Program-made: the position numbers and the translations under genes | Assembly: GCA_030998225.1 (NCBI GenBank) | Contig: JAPYXD010000469.1 | Coordinates: 1,589,071 to 1,653,070 of the forward strand | Reading direction: 5' to 3' | DNA: 64,000 bases | Source of the DNA: Diplolepis rosae | Taxonomy: Eukaryota > Arthropoda > Insecta > Hymenoptera > Diplolepididae | Part shown: positions 41,920-51,540 of the stretch, in pieces | How positions within the stretch are numbered: position 1 is the first letter of the stretch | Layout of the letters: every line of letters starts with the position of its first letter | Notes under the pieces: generated by a model | What the model was told of the DNA's origin: nothing | The model's input: only the letters and a program-made list of their open reading frames with translations | Database searches by the model: none

Positions 41920-42260
41920 ATGCATGAACTTGAGAAAAGTTGAGCACGTTTTTGTCGGAAGTACATGGAAAAGGTACAAGGACTTCTCGATTGATGGCGC
42001 GAATGCAAGTGGCGTAAAAAATGTCGACTTCCTTCTGTTCGCTCAAAATATTCTAACATAACCGCAAATTAAGATTAATATTTGTAAATGTTTGTAAACA
42101 TTCTTATGATAAATATATGTTACCATGACAACCTGAATGCATGCAAAGGTACACGAAGAGTTCTTTTTTTTACGCTACTTGCAGGAGTGCCATCTCTTGG
42201 ACAGTTCCCGTACTCAATCAATGTACTTCCGACAAAAAGATGCTGATTTTCAGTTACATT
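41920..42260. repeat. Palindromic element between the two MITE copies
   Basis: 41960-42045 pairs with 42150-42250 (TTTTTGTCGGAAGTACATGG against CATGTACTTCCGAC-like; GGCGTAAAAAATG against TTTTTTTACGC). Confidence 0.55.
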
Positions 42261-42305
42261 AGTTTGGTCTCCTTATGTCTATTCTCCATGGGTAAAGTAA
42301 TGGAC

Positions 42306-42592
42306 ATTGAGACTAGATATAAGGAGACCAATCTCTTAAGGCCGTACTTCACAAAACACGGAATGAAGTTCTGCCAAGTACATAGTTAGGAAACTTCCCG
42401 ATGAGGGCACGTGTGTTCCCTGGGTGCAAAATGGTGGCATCCACGGTTTATAAGCATCGTGTATTAGACGTCGCCATTTTGCCCTCAAGGAACACACATG
42501 CCCTCATTGGGAAGTTTTGTAACTATGTACTTGGCAGAACTTCATTTCGGGAATGGATATATGGAGATTGGTCTCCTTATATCTAGTCTCCA
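42306..42592. mobile_element. GAGACTAGATATAAGG MITE, copy 2, intact
   Basis: GAGACTAGATATAAGGAGAC and exact reverse complement at the ends; arms of over 100 bp. Each arm contains a CAAAATGG motif facing inward, matching the YY1/Pho core. Confidence 0.75.
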
Positions 42593-43383
42593 TGGTAATG
42601 GAATAAGAGAATTTCATAAAAGTGGTGTAACGATAGCCGATTCCGACGCTAGAGGCGTCTCGATCCGCGCGCGAAATGTTCAAATTAAGATTATAAATCA
42701 AACAACAAAGGTAGACAAGATAGTTTAGAAACACCCTAGAAACTAATTATTTAGAATATAATGTAATGAGATTGGCATAGAATAAGAGCGATTCGACATT
42801 AAGAAACGTATATTGAATTCGAACGAAGCATGCTAATTTTATAACAATAATAACAATAATAATATAACAATAATAACGCCGTGTCCGTGTGAAGCGAGTA
42901 GGGAGAGACGACGGGGCGCGATGCTTTTGTTTCTTCCTCGTCGTTCTTGCGTGCGAGAACGGCACCTCCAACTTCTCCTTATTCTCCTCGGTTCCTCCTT
43001 GCAATGCTATTTTTAGATTTCATGCTGTCTGTTAGTGTATTTTTCTCGACTCCGTGCAAAAGAGGCGGGAAGCAGACGACAATTTCGAATTTACGAAATA
43101 TATAGTTATAGAATACTTCTTTTTTCAATATTTTTGAAAAAATCTGCTTGATTTGAACTTTTGAAATCTCCTACAAAATTGTATAAGGATTTTAACACTT
43201 GAAAAATAAAAAATTTAATGCCAATCAATATTTACAATTTTAACCCATATAGAAATTCAATATAATTTTAGGTTTTCAAATTAAATCTTAAATCATGAAT
43301 TTCGGATTTCCATTCATCTTACCCGTACATTTAAAATAAATGTAATCAGTGAATTATTTTCTATTAAATAGAATGTCTTAATA

Positions 43384-44140
43384 AAGGGTTTCCCAATAAG
43401 GGTGATATGTTTTGAAATTGAAAAGAAACACTGAATATTCATTCGGAATTGATCGAAATCTTTTTTATTATATTGGATATTCTATGCCATTTATGATTTA
43501 AACAATATATCGGCCAAATGTCCCCCGAGACTTGAGCCAAAAATGCGCCTCATCAGAAAAGATGATTTTTTGATGAAAATTGGGATCATTTTCAATTGAT
43601 TCCAGAGCCCAATCCGCGAACTCCCGACGCAAACGATGGTCATTAGGCTTCAGTTCTTGGGCCAGAATCATCTTATAGGGATGCAGGCCAAGATCCAATC
43701 GCAATATACGCCAGGTAGTCATCCTGGACAGGCCCAATTCCTGAGATCGGCGTGGCACGGACAATTCACGGTTTTCCTCGATACTGGCCTGTATGGCGGC
43801 TATATTCTGTGTAGAACGTGCGGTACGCATACGATTTTTAGGCTTAGTATCCAATAGAGTAAATTCACTCTCCAACTTATCGATTATTCGACGAATTGAG
43901 AGCGCGGATGGAGCAGAATGACGACCATATTTTGCACAATATGCTCTTTGAACACCGACAAAACTTCTCGAATTTTGATAAAATAATTGGACAATTTCCA
44001 AACGTTGTGGAAGCGTGAAACTACTCATGATTAAATGGCAAACCTTACTGATGACAACTGACAGCAGACGTCAAAAATTTCAGTTCAAATGAGCCCGATA
44101 GGGACATTCAAAATCATATCACCCCTATTGGGAAACCCTT
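43384..44140 (-). mobile_element. Tc1/mariner-superfamily deletion derivative
   Basis: Ends AAGGGTTTCCCAATAAGGG and reverse complement (about 30 bp), TA at 43382-43383 and 44141-44142. 757 bp, with most of the transposase gene deleted. Confidence 0.85.
43498..44028 (-). pseudogene. HTH (DUF4817-like) transposase, internally deleted
   Basis: 176 codons from ATG at 44028. N-terminal helix-turn-helix of the DUF4817 type (FTLPQRLEIVQLFYQNSRS), a second HTH around ELGLSRMTTWRILR, then the first catalytic Asp in FSDEAHFWL. Immediately after, the frame shifts: GGHLADILF, the usual C-terminal motif, appears in another frame. So a deletion removed the second and third acidic residues. The upstream frame is intact, so insertion was fairly recent. 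Confidence 0.85.
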
Positions 44141-45489
44141 TAGAAAACCTAAAATTCTATTCAATTTTTATATTGGTTAAAATTGTAAGTATTGATTGTT
44201 ATTAAATTTTTTATTTTTCAAATGTTAAAATCCTTATACAATTTTGTAGGAGATTTCAGATGTTCAAATCAAGCAGATTTTTTTAAAACTATTGAAGCAG
44301 AGATTTTTATTTAAAAAATTAAATGCTGTACGAAAAAGAGAGTTTTCTCAAGTGAAGTATTTGACTTAAAATGTAAAGAACATTTAAATTAATATATTGA
44401 CGTGAAATTTTAAACATTTTTTGACTTTTTATTTTACTAGTTAATTATATTTCGAGTTTTTAAATCTCCTATTAGTTTTACAAGATCTTCCAACCGTTTA
44501 ATTCAGGCAAGTATTTTTCAAGTACAAAATCGATATATTCAATTCTATATAGTAAAATTATTTTTATCTTAATTTTTTTTAGCCTAAGCATACATTTTGA
44601 GTTTAAAATATAATTTATGTACTTCTATTAGAAATTTTTTCCTTTACGTAGAGTATTTCATTTTTTGTTAAAAAATGTAAGATGAAAATATTTCTAACCC
44701 AAAATTGAGTATATCAATTTTAAGCTTGAATAGAAATTTAAATTTTCCATTAAAACATTCTTTTTAATAGAAAATAATGCTCTGATTGAAATTTTTTTAA
44801 ATGTACGGGTAAGATGAATGGAAATCCGAAATTCATGATTTAAGATTTAATTTGAAAACCTAAAATTCTATTGAATTTCTATATGGGTTAAAATTGTAAA
44901 TATTGATTGGCATTAAATTTTTTATTTTTCAAGTGTTAAAATCCTTATACAATTTTGTAGGAGATTTCAAAAGTTCAAATCAAGCAGATTTTTTCAAAAA
45001 TATTGAAAAAAGAAGTATTCTATAACTATATATTTCGTAAATTCGAAATTGTCGTCTGCTTCCCGCCTCTTTTGCACGGAGTCGAGAAAAATACAATTCT
45101 CAATTTCGACTCTCTAACAGACAGCATGAAATCTAAAAATAGCATTGCAAGGAGGAACCGAGGAAAATAAGGAGAAGTTGCAGGTGCCGTTCTCGCACGC
45201 AAGAACGACGAGGAAGAAACAAAAGCATCGCGCCCCGTCGTCTCTCCCGACTCGCTTCACACGGACACGGCGTGCCATCGGGTCTGTAGGTACCCCGGTT
45301 TGCAATCTGAGCACACCAGTGTCTCCAGAACGTGGGATTTTTCGGCCCCCACCACGTTCCCATCTGGGAGAAACACATGCAAACGTGGCGTGTCAGTGTG
45401 TCGGCTCTGCTACACGCTGCGGTCACCAGCTTCGTGTAAAGCCGAAGGTGCACGAAGACGGACTTCGTTACAATGCTTGAGTTTTCAAC

Positions 45490-45725
45490 TTATTTTTAGA
45501 TTTCACGCTTTCGTTTATCGAGTCGAAATTAAGAATTGTATTTTTCTCGAGTACGTGCAAAAGAGGCGCGAAGCAGACGACGAATTTGAATTTACGAAGT
45601 ATATAGTTCAAGAAATAACACTTTTCTTCAATTTCTTGAAGAAAGTCTGCATGAAATAAACATCAGTATGATCTTGGAAAATTTCATGAGGATTTCAGAA
45701 CTTCAAAAATAAACTTTCAGTGAAA
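45490..45725. repeat. Third, diverged copy of the foldback arm
   Basis: Matches the left arm in direct orientation: GTGCAAAAGAGGCGCGAAGC, GAATTTACGAAGTATATAG, AAGAAAGTCTGC. Confidence 0.7.
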
Positions 45726-45739
45726 TTTAGTGACAATAA

Positions 45740-46430
45740 ATGTATAAAATTTGAATCAATATATAATTTTCCATTCAAATTTATATACTTCTTACTAATT
45801 TTGTACATTTAACAATTTTTCAATTAGAACAATATTTTCTATCAAGATAAAATGAACATAAAATTCAAGTTCATAATTTATATTTTCAGTTATATGTTAG
45901 AAATATTTTCATCTCACATTTTTGTAGCCTAAGCACAAACTTTTTCATTCCAAAACTTAAAATCTCTACGGAAATGGAAAATTGTCTAATAGCAGTAGAT
46001 AAATTAAAAAGCTAAAATATGTGTTTATTGGTATTTCCAAATTAACATATAAATATCAATCAACTTTAAATTTTACATAAAAATGTTCGTTCGAAGTGTT
46101 CAAATCTTGTTACAATTTGACAAGATTTTATGGAGGAGTGCAATCTTTTGGATGAAATATTTTGTAGTTCGTAATTTGTCTGTCCGTCTGAAATCGTAGT
46201 AAGATTTGAACAGTAAACAACAAATTTTCCAATAGAATTCAGGATCAATAATAATTGATTCAGGAAATACTTCAACTCTGTAGAGCATTTTTGTATTTCG
46301 AATTAAAAATGTGTGCTTAAGCCACAAAAAAGTAAGCTGAAAATGTAGATATAAAACTAATTATGTCATGTTTATGTCTTCTTAATGGAAAATACTTTGC
46401 ATATAATCCTCTAATTCGATATTTTTTTAA
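45740..46430. other. AT-rich, nothing recognised
   Basis: Two overlapping minus ORFs at 46066-46327 show no domain. Confidence 0.4.
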
Positions 46431-46435
46431 TGTAT

Positions 46436-47203
46436 TGTTACGTCACAAGTACGTAAATACTTACTTTGATCGAAGATTCCTCGTTTTAAGTTAGGATCGA
46501 ATGATCCTCGCTTAGGGATGAGGATAAGTCAATGAAAAGACACAATGATTATCAAATAATAAAAATTGAATTTATTAAAATAATTATAAATTGAAAATAT
46601 TAAATGGTCGATACAATTGATTTATAATTGGAGGCACAGGCTGGTTGGTTGGAAAGAGATAGAACATACATATATATATAGAGAGAGAGAGAGAGAGAAG
46701 AGTTCGGTACCTTTATGATTTCCCTTTGTTTCCTTAAATATTCCTCACAGGTATGACTGCGATGCGATTCCCACAGGTGTGACTGCGAAGGAGTGAATAT
46801 CCACAGGTGTGATAAGGACACAACAACTATTCACTCTTTTTAGCACTGAGTCTAAGATCCTTTCAAGTATTGAAAAACGGACCACGGTAAATTTATGACT
46901 CTCGGGTCTTTACACTGTCAAAATGCACGGTATAATTGTCTCACGCTGAGAATCCTTTTTAGTTTTTTAGAAAATGCCGCACTTAAATTCTGCTCACAAG
47001 ACTAGCTTTCCCTTGGCGGCGTGTCCTTTTTATATTATATTTTTTGGTGACGTCACGCGTTGCGCAGTCTCCCGCTGCGTGTGACGTAGTTATACCTCTC
47101 TTTTCAATAGGTGGTTTTCTCTCTCTTTTAGTAATTTCCCCAGATTTCTCTCTAGACCTAGCCTATGCCTATAGTACATTCTAATGCGTCGCGGGACGTG
47201 ACA
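46436..47203 (-). mobile_element. 3' LTR of an env-bearing retroelement
   Basis: On minus it begins TGTCACGTCCCGCG and ends GACGTAACA, with the TG...CA termini and inverted tips of LTRs. A TATA box (TATAAAAAG, 47034-47026) and a polyadenylation signal AATAAA (46576-46571) define U3-R-U5 order. A purine-rich tract directly precedes it. 768 bp. It includes a (GA)n tract at 46680-46699. The 5' LTR is not in the window. Confidence 0.8.
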
Positions 47204-47214
47204 CCTCCCCACCT
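47204..47214 (-). promoter_or_regulatory. Polypurine tract
   Basis: AGGTGGGGAGG directly before the LTR on minus: the primer site for plus-strand DNA synthesis in LTR retroelements. It fixes the orientation of the element. Confidence 0.75.
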
Positions 47215-47641
47215 AGTTCGTGCGCGGGGGTGAAGCATCCGCGATCGAATCTTCGGAAGAAGAATACATTCTTTAATGTTTTTGAAGATACATTGAATTT
47301 CTATTTCTGACGTAATAACCAACATTCATTTCGGCGTCTCTTTTACAATTTGTATTTTTTGCATTTCACTATTTGATTCCAATATCGAACATTTTTTTTT
47401 TTTTTTTGGATGTCATAAAAATTTATATTATCTAAATATTATAATTTTGTTATAAATAATTACATAGTTTTTTTTTTGAAATAGTATGAACTTAACATAA
47501 GGTTACATATGATTTTTTCTTATATAACTAAATACATCAATAATTTTTATTTCATATTCGTAAATTATAAATATCATGTAATATAAAATAATAATATATA
47601 AAACTGTAATATAAAGCGTAATTTCATAATGTCGTAGATTT
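47215..47641 (-). other. 3' untranslated region of the retroelement
   Basis: AT-rich, no ORF; separates the last accessory gene from the polypurine tract. Confidence 0.5.
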
Positions 47642-48091
47642 TTAAGAATTATTTTTATATTTTCTATTACGTACAGGGTTGCGGCAGTTATGAGCTAAAT
47701 GCCCTCTTTGAAAACACCTTTCACAAGAGTTGGTCCATTTTGGCAAGGTTTCTTTACTGATTTCATCACTTATTTTGAAAATTCTCGTTTCTGGGATTAA
47801 GCTTTTTTCTTTCATTTCTTCTAAAAATACATATCTTGTGGAAAGCATTTCCAAGAGTTTAGATGCTGCATTTTGCTTTGCAGACTTTTTTTGAGGGGCT
47901 GGTTCCCCAATACAAGAAAAAGTTATTTTATTTTTAAAAATTTCGCAAGTCGCTTGGAACGGTGGCAGTTTTTGGTGTTTTCCAAGCGATTTTACAGTAT
48001 ATGAGGGTTCGGAGAAATCATACTCAATGCTTATCTCGTTTAAAACTTGTACAGCAGTGCCTTTCGATAGGTCTCTTGTCTGCAAGGCCAT
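47642..48091 (-). CDS. dsRNA-binding-domain plus CCHC zinc-knuckle accessory protein
   Basis: 149 residues from ATG in the context CAAAACAATGG; a splice acceptor TTCTTTTGCAG ends 9 bp upstream, so it is probably read from a spliced message. Residues about 13-84 fit a double-stranded-RNA-binding domain: helix VQVLNEISIEY, strands around PPFQATCEI and ITFSCIGE, and the RNA-contacting KKSAKQNAASKLLEML helix with KKxAK at 68-72. Residues 123-136 are a perfect retroviral-type CCHC knuckle (C123, C126, H131, C136), followed by a basic tail. It lies between env-side ORFs and the LTR. dsRBDs occur in Dicer partners and in some viral RNAi suppressors; suppression of silencing is my inference. The frame is open throughout. 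Confidence 0.72.
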   Translation of the reverse strand: MALQTRDLSKGTAVQVLNEISIEYDFSEPSYTVKSLGKHQKLPPFQATCEIFKNKITFSCIGEPAPQKKSAKQNAASKLLEMLSTRYVFLEEMKEKSLIPETRIFKISDEISKETLPKWTNSCERCFQRGHLAHNCRNPVRNRKYKNNS

Positions 48092-48453
48092 TGTTTTGAT
48101 CTGCAAAAGAATTACCTGTTTGAGTTGATGATTGAATTTATTGAAATTCTAAAGTTAGTTAGTTTTTTTTTGTAATAATTTTGTGTTTGTTGATATATTC
48201 ACTTTTCGCGTTGCCTAAATCAAAGAGATATTTCATGCAGAGAAAACAGTGGTCTGTTTTTAAGAACATTTTAATTTATTAAGGTTTGTCGTTACATTAA
48301 AGCGGTTAAGGAAGAAGTAGTGGTGTATATGAAATATGATTTTAAACAACGAATACAAAATTAAAAGGGAAAATTTTTTAACAAAAGTTAGTAATAGATA
48401 TTGTTTATATTTAGAAGAAAGAATAATAAAAAATATGTTTTGATTTATTATTT

Positions 48454-48885
48454 TTATTCGTCGTTGTTATAAATAATAGTCGATGCTTCGGAATCGACGT
48501 CGTTATACAGTGCTTCTTGTTGGTATAAATGAATTACACGTTCGGCACAAGTTACACATAAATCTGCTCTTTGCCGCATGTAAAAAATTTGTGTATTGCA
48601 AATGGAGCAGTCGAGGCTAGATAGTTTTAACGTACAATATAAGTCTTTAGTAACTATGTGGTCTATTCGGACGGGTAATGTTACTTCGGTTTCGAAAAAG
48701 CTGAGTTCTGTCATCCAACAATCCTCGCAAACAAGTTTTTTTTCGAGAATATTCATGTAAAAATTCTCGACCAGGGTTGTGCAGCAGTATTCTGACCATA
48801 ATTGATTTTCAAAATACGGCTGAACATCTTGCTCGCTTGCTCGAACTTCTTCTGCTTCGATTGTTTCGATTTCTTGGGGCAGCAT
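48454..48885 (-). CDS. Cysteine-rich accessory protein 2, putative zinc binder
   Basis: 143 residues from ATG at 48885; acceptor-like TTTCCCCAACAG ends 4 bp before the ATG. Three CxxC pairs (53/56, 93/96, 110/113) and C84 form C-x8-CxxC-x13-CxxC, the exact spacing of the neighbouring ORF at 49025-49432, so the two are ancient duplicates. N-terminus and C-terminus are acidic. No membrane segment or signal peptide. Function unknown. Confidence 0.65.
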   Translation of the reverse strand: MLPQEIETIEAEEVRASEQDVQPYFENQLWSEYCCTTLVENFYMNILEKKLVCEDCWMTELSFFETEVTLPVRIDHIVTKDLYCTLKLSSLDCSICNTQIFYMRQRADLCVTCAERVIHLYQQEALYNDVDSEASTIIYNNDE

Positions 48886-49024
48886 TTTTCTGTTGGGGAA
48901 ATTTACAATATTTAAGGAATTTGAAATATTTGCAAAATTTACAATTTTTTAGTATTAAGGATTTTATTCAATTTAACAAAATTTTTCATGCGTGATTACA
49001 TGCGTGGAAGGTAGATACGTATAA

Positions 49025-49432
49025 TCATGCAGGGGTATTTTCTACTTGAACTTCGTTTCCTTGGCTAATTTCGAATTTATAATTTAAATATTGTTCGATA
49101 CATTCTTTACAATCAGCTGCTTTTTTTCCCGGAGTAATTAATAGTTCTTGACAACCGTAACAATTCATATATATGCATTCCAATTTACAAATGGAATGCC
49201 ATGAAGTAAAAAATTCACAGTTATTTTGAGTTTCCTGATCTAATTTCTCGAAACAGAATTGGCAATATCTTTTTGTGGTTTGGTGATTATAATATAAAAA
49301 CAATGTTGAGGGTTCTAATTCGAAGCAATAACTTTGTAATAGGTGCGCGTATGCTATCGGATAGTCTTGCGGACATACACCGTCTACTGGTCCAAGATGA
49401 TTAACAATAGGTTCACTTGGAGTCGGTATCAT
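49025..49432 (-). CDS. Cysteine-rich accessory protein 1, putative zinc binder
   Basis: 135 residues from ATG at 49432; the acceptor CTAACAATTTGTAG, with a branch-like CTAAC, ends 3 bp before AAAATG. CxxC pairs at 57/60, 91/94 and 108/111; C82-x8-CxxC-x13-CxxC matches its neighbour exactly, though overall residue identity is low. Function unknown; it could fold as a treble-clef or RING-like zinc module. Confidence 0.65.
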   Translation of the reverse strand: MIPTPSEPIVNHLGPVDGVCPQDYPIAYAHLLQSYCFELEPSTLFLYYNHQTTKRYCQFCFEKLDQETQNNCEFFTSWHSICKLECIYMNCYGCQELLITPGKKAADCKECIEQYLNYKFEISQGNEVQVENTPA

Positions 49433-49456
49433 TTTCTACAAATTGTTAGAATAGAT

Positions 49457-49606
49457 TTATTTTATTAAGGCCTGATAAGGAGGTTGAATAATAACTTGTA
49501 TACATTTTCTAATCATGCAAGGTAAAGATTTTGCTAAAACTATTTTACTTTCCGTCAGAAAAACAACTTTTGTATTACAGTTTGTTATTTCTTTTGTTAG
49601 AAACAT
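49457..49606 (-). CDS. Possible small ORF between env and accessory genes
   Basis: 49 codons from ATG; the frame is open 15 further codons upstream. Contains three Cys and looks more protein-like than chance, but shows no domain. Could be a further accessory gene or a leftover of one. Confidence 0.3.
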   Translation of the reverse strand: MFLTKEITNCNTKVVFLTESKIVLAKSLPCMIRKCIQVIIQPPYQALIK

Positions 49607-49764
49607 TAAAGGCGTGGGTACAAAAACTGTCCTTCTGACGGTATAGGACGTTCATGCACGTGGTTTTGAGGAAGGTAAGGACGGAATGTACCTGTATTTA
49701 AAAATTTTGTGAATTGACTTCAAGTCTATTAAAGAAAAGAGTGAAAGATGGAATAAAGGAAAGG

Positions 49765-50697
49765 TCAAAAGTTAAACGTTAAGTCGGTCAGTAAAGGTTT
49801 TGTCACTGAGCTTAAAGGAGTTTTTTGTATAAGTTCTATACGTGTTGGCGTTTTGTTTATTTTTTTAGATATTTTTTGAATGTTCAATAGTAATAATCCT
49901 AAAATTGTAATCATAAGTAAAGTGATAATAATTAGTGCTAATGTTAATTTATGTGCACTAGAAATAAAAATAGATGGAATAATTTTTTGAATGTTTGCAT
50001 ATTTTGTAAGGATAAAGACATGGTTTTCGAAGATTGATAATGGCATGTCTTCTTTTTGCTGAAGAAGAAGTAATACCTTTTTTAGTAAGTGAGGTTCTTG
50101 AATGGAAATATTATATAAAAATGGTGAAATTATAGCAAGGGAAGTAGTTGATTTGCTGACTGGAATTGAATTATCCATTATATTCAAATGGTTTTGAAGA
50201 TGGTAATATGGAGTTGATGAATCTGGATTGCAACCTGATTTTGTTTGCAAAATTCCTATTCCTTGGAGTGTGATTAAGGTCTTAGAGTTTTTTCGACATG
50301 ATAAGAAAATTTGTCGGGGGAAAATTGTTGAGTATAGCCATCCATGATGAAATTGCAATGGTGTTAGAAAGGGATATTCACTAAAACTGATGAATATTTT
50401 ACACTTGTATGGTTGAGAATTTAAAAACATTGATGTATGATTGGTTATTTGAAGAAATAGCGAGATAAGAATTTTGAGGTTTTATGTAAATAGAGGAAAT
50501 TACGTCAGTATTGAAATCAAGATGTATTGGAATTGGATGTGGTTTAAATAATTGAAATTCTTCAGCAGATGGGATTGGTATAGTCATAATAAAAATCAAG
50601 TACTTATCGAATAAGAAGTATTGTATTTTAGAAAATGGAAGGACCATAGAAAAAAGGGATGTTGAAAGCTGTGAGTTTTCTTTGTTAGATTTGAAGT
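49765..50697 (-). pseudogene. Envelope fusion protein (errantivirus/F-like), truncated and frameshifted
   Basis: Two overlapping frames. The upstream one (open from the junction at 50697 to 50399) has IPIPSAEEFQLFKPHPIP and SYLAIS, matching the central part of insect errantivirus Env, kin to baculovirus F. The second (50430-49765) has the GSG-like CRKNSKTLITLQGIGIL...GC motif, a membrane anchor at residues 161-183 and a tail of about 38 residues. The frames are out of register near 50400-50430, and the first half of Env, including the cleavage site and fusion peptide, is missing. Not functional as it stands. Family members mediate entry of enveloped virus-like particles. Confidence 0.7.
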
Positions 50698-51010
50698 CTA
50701 CCCTACCGGAAATCTAGACGAGTTCTAGACAAGATTGTCTAGGAGCGATCCTCTAGAATTGACCCCTTTCTAGAGTCATGCTAGACTCATTCTAGATGAA
50801 TAAAGGTTCAGTCCCTTTTTTACAAGGGTAGCAGTAAAGTCATAAATTGTCCTTAAGCCGACCCTATCGATATCTATACCTGTTTTATGATCGTTCAGCA
50901 TGGGTCTAGAACGAATCTAGAACGTGTCTAGTGCGCATCTAGAATGAGTCTAGTGCGCATCTAGAATATGTCTAGTGCGTATCTAGAGATAGTCTAGTCC
51001 AGTCAAGAAA
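50698..51010. repeat. TCTAG-rich repeat with tandem array
   Basis: The word TCTAG or CTAGA recurs more than 15 times. From about 50908 to 50995 it forms a tandem series of GTCTAGTGCGCATCTAGAAT-type units of about 29 bp, made of two half-units. It starts exactly where env breaks off. No gene. Confidence 0.8.
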
Positions 51011-51125
51011 TAAAGTATGTCTAAAAAAATATTCAAGTACATTTTTTTTTAATTTCCTTTATTCTTTGCAACTAGTATCACAATTATATAACGACGTACA
51101 TAATATTTATACAACTACAATATAT

Positions 51126-51540
51126 ACACTACACGTCGGAAATATGAGAACACCTGTTTTTCGTATATCGTTTAAAAATAAATTAAAAGCTATCAACATT
51201 TACTTAAAATAAACTCAGGACGAAATTACTTTGACAATTTTTTAAGACGATATTGCAAAAAAACTTTAAATCTCAAGGTTTTATAAAAATACTAATAACT
51301 TTGTAAATAATAAACATTTTTAAAAATTTCTTGGGCCCATTTTAAAGCTAAATTTCTATGGGATCTGAAAAACTTATTATTATAATTTGGTATAATCGTA
51401 CAATTATTAGGCTGCATTGGCGAGGACATAAAATTGGCGCAAAAAATTTGGACATATTTGAATATTCTTCCTGTTGAGATAAATATTTCTATAAAATAAA
51501 GGAAATAATTAATCATGAAGTTTCTGCTAAAATATATTTA
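51126..51540. repeat. Single arm related to the long-inverted-repeat family
   Basis: Begins TACACTACACGTCGGAAAT, like the ends at 32608 and 58964, and shares TTGGGCCCATTTTAAAGCTA with the arms at 32.9 kb. The opposite arm is absent. Confidence 0.45.

Larger units (their letters stand above)
42877..45272. mobile_element. 2.4-kb foldback with about 500-bp arms
   Basis: Left arm 42877-43377, right arm 44757-45272, highly similar inverted repeats (CGCCGTGTCCGTGTGAAGCG at the tip). The spacer holds the transposon at 43384-44140 and an extra partial right-arm copy (44146-44298). ORFs in the arms are mirror images and not genes. Confidence 0.8.

Noticed and set aside
45114..45659. Several overlapping ORFs of 66-119 codons
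   Set aside because: They lie in the foldback arm, overlap in many frames and both strands, and repeat at 42.75-43.0 kb.
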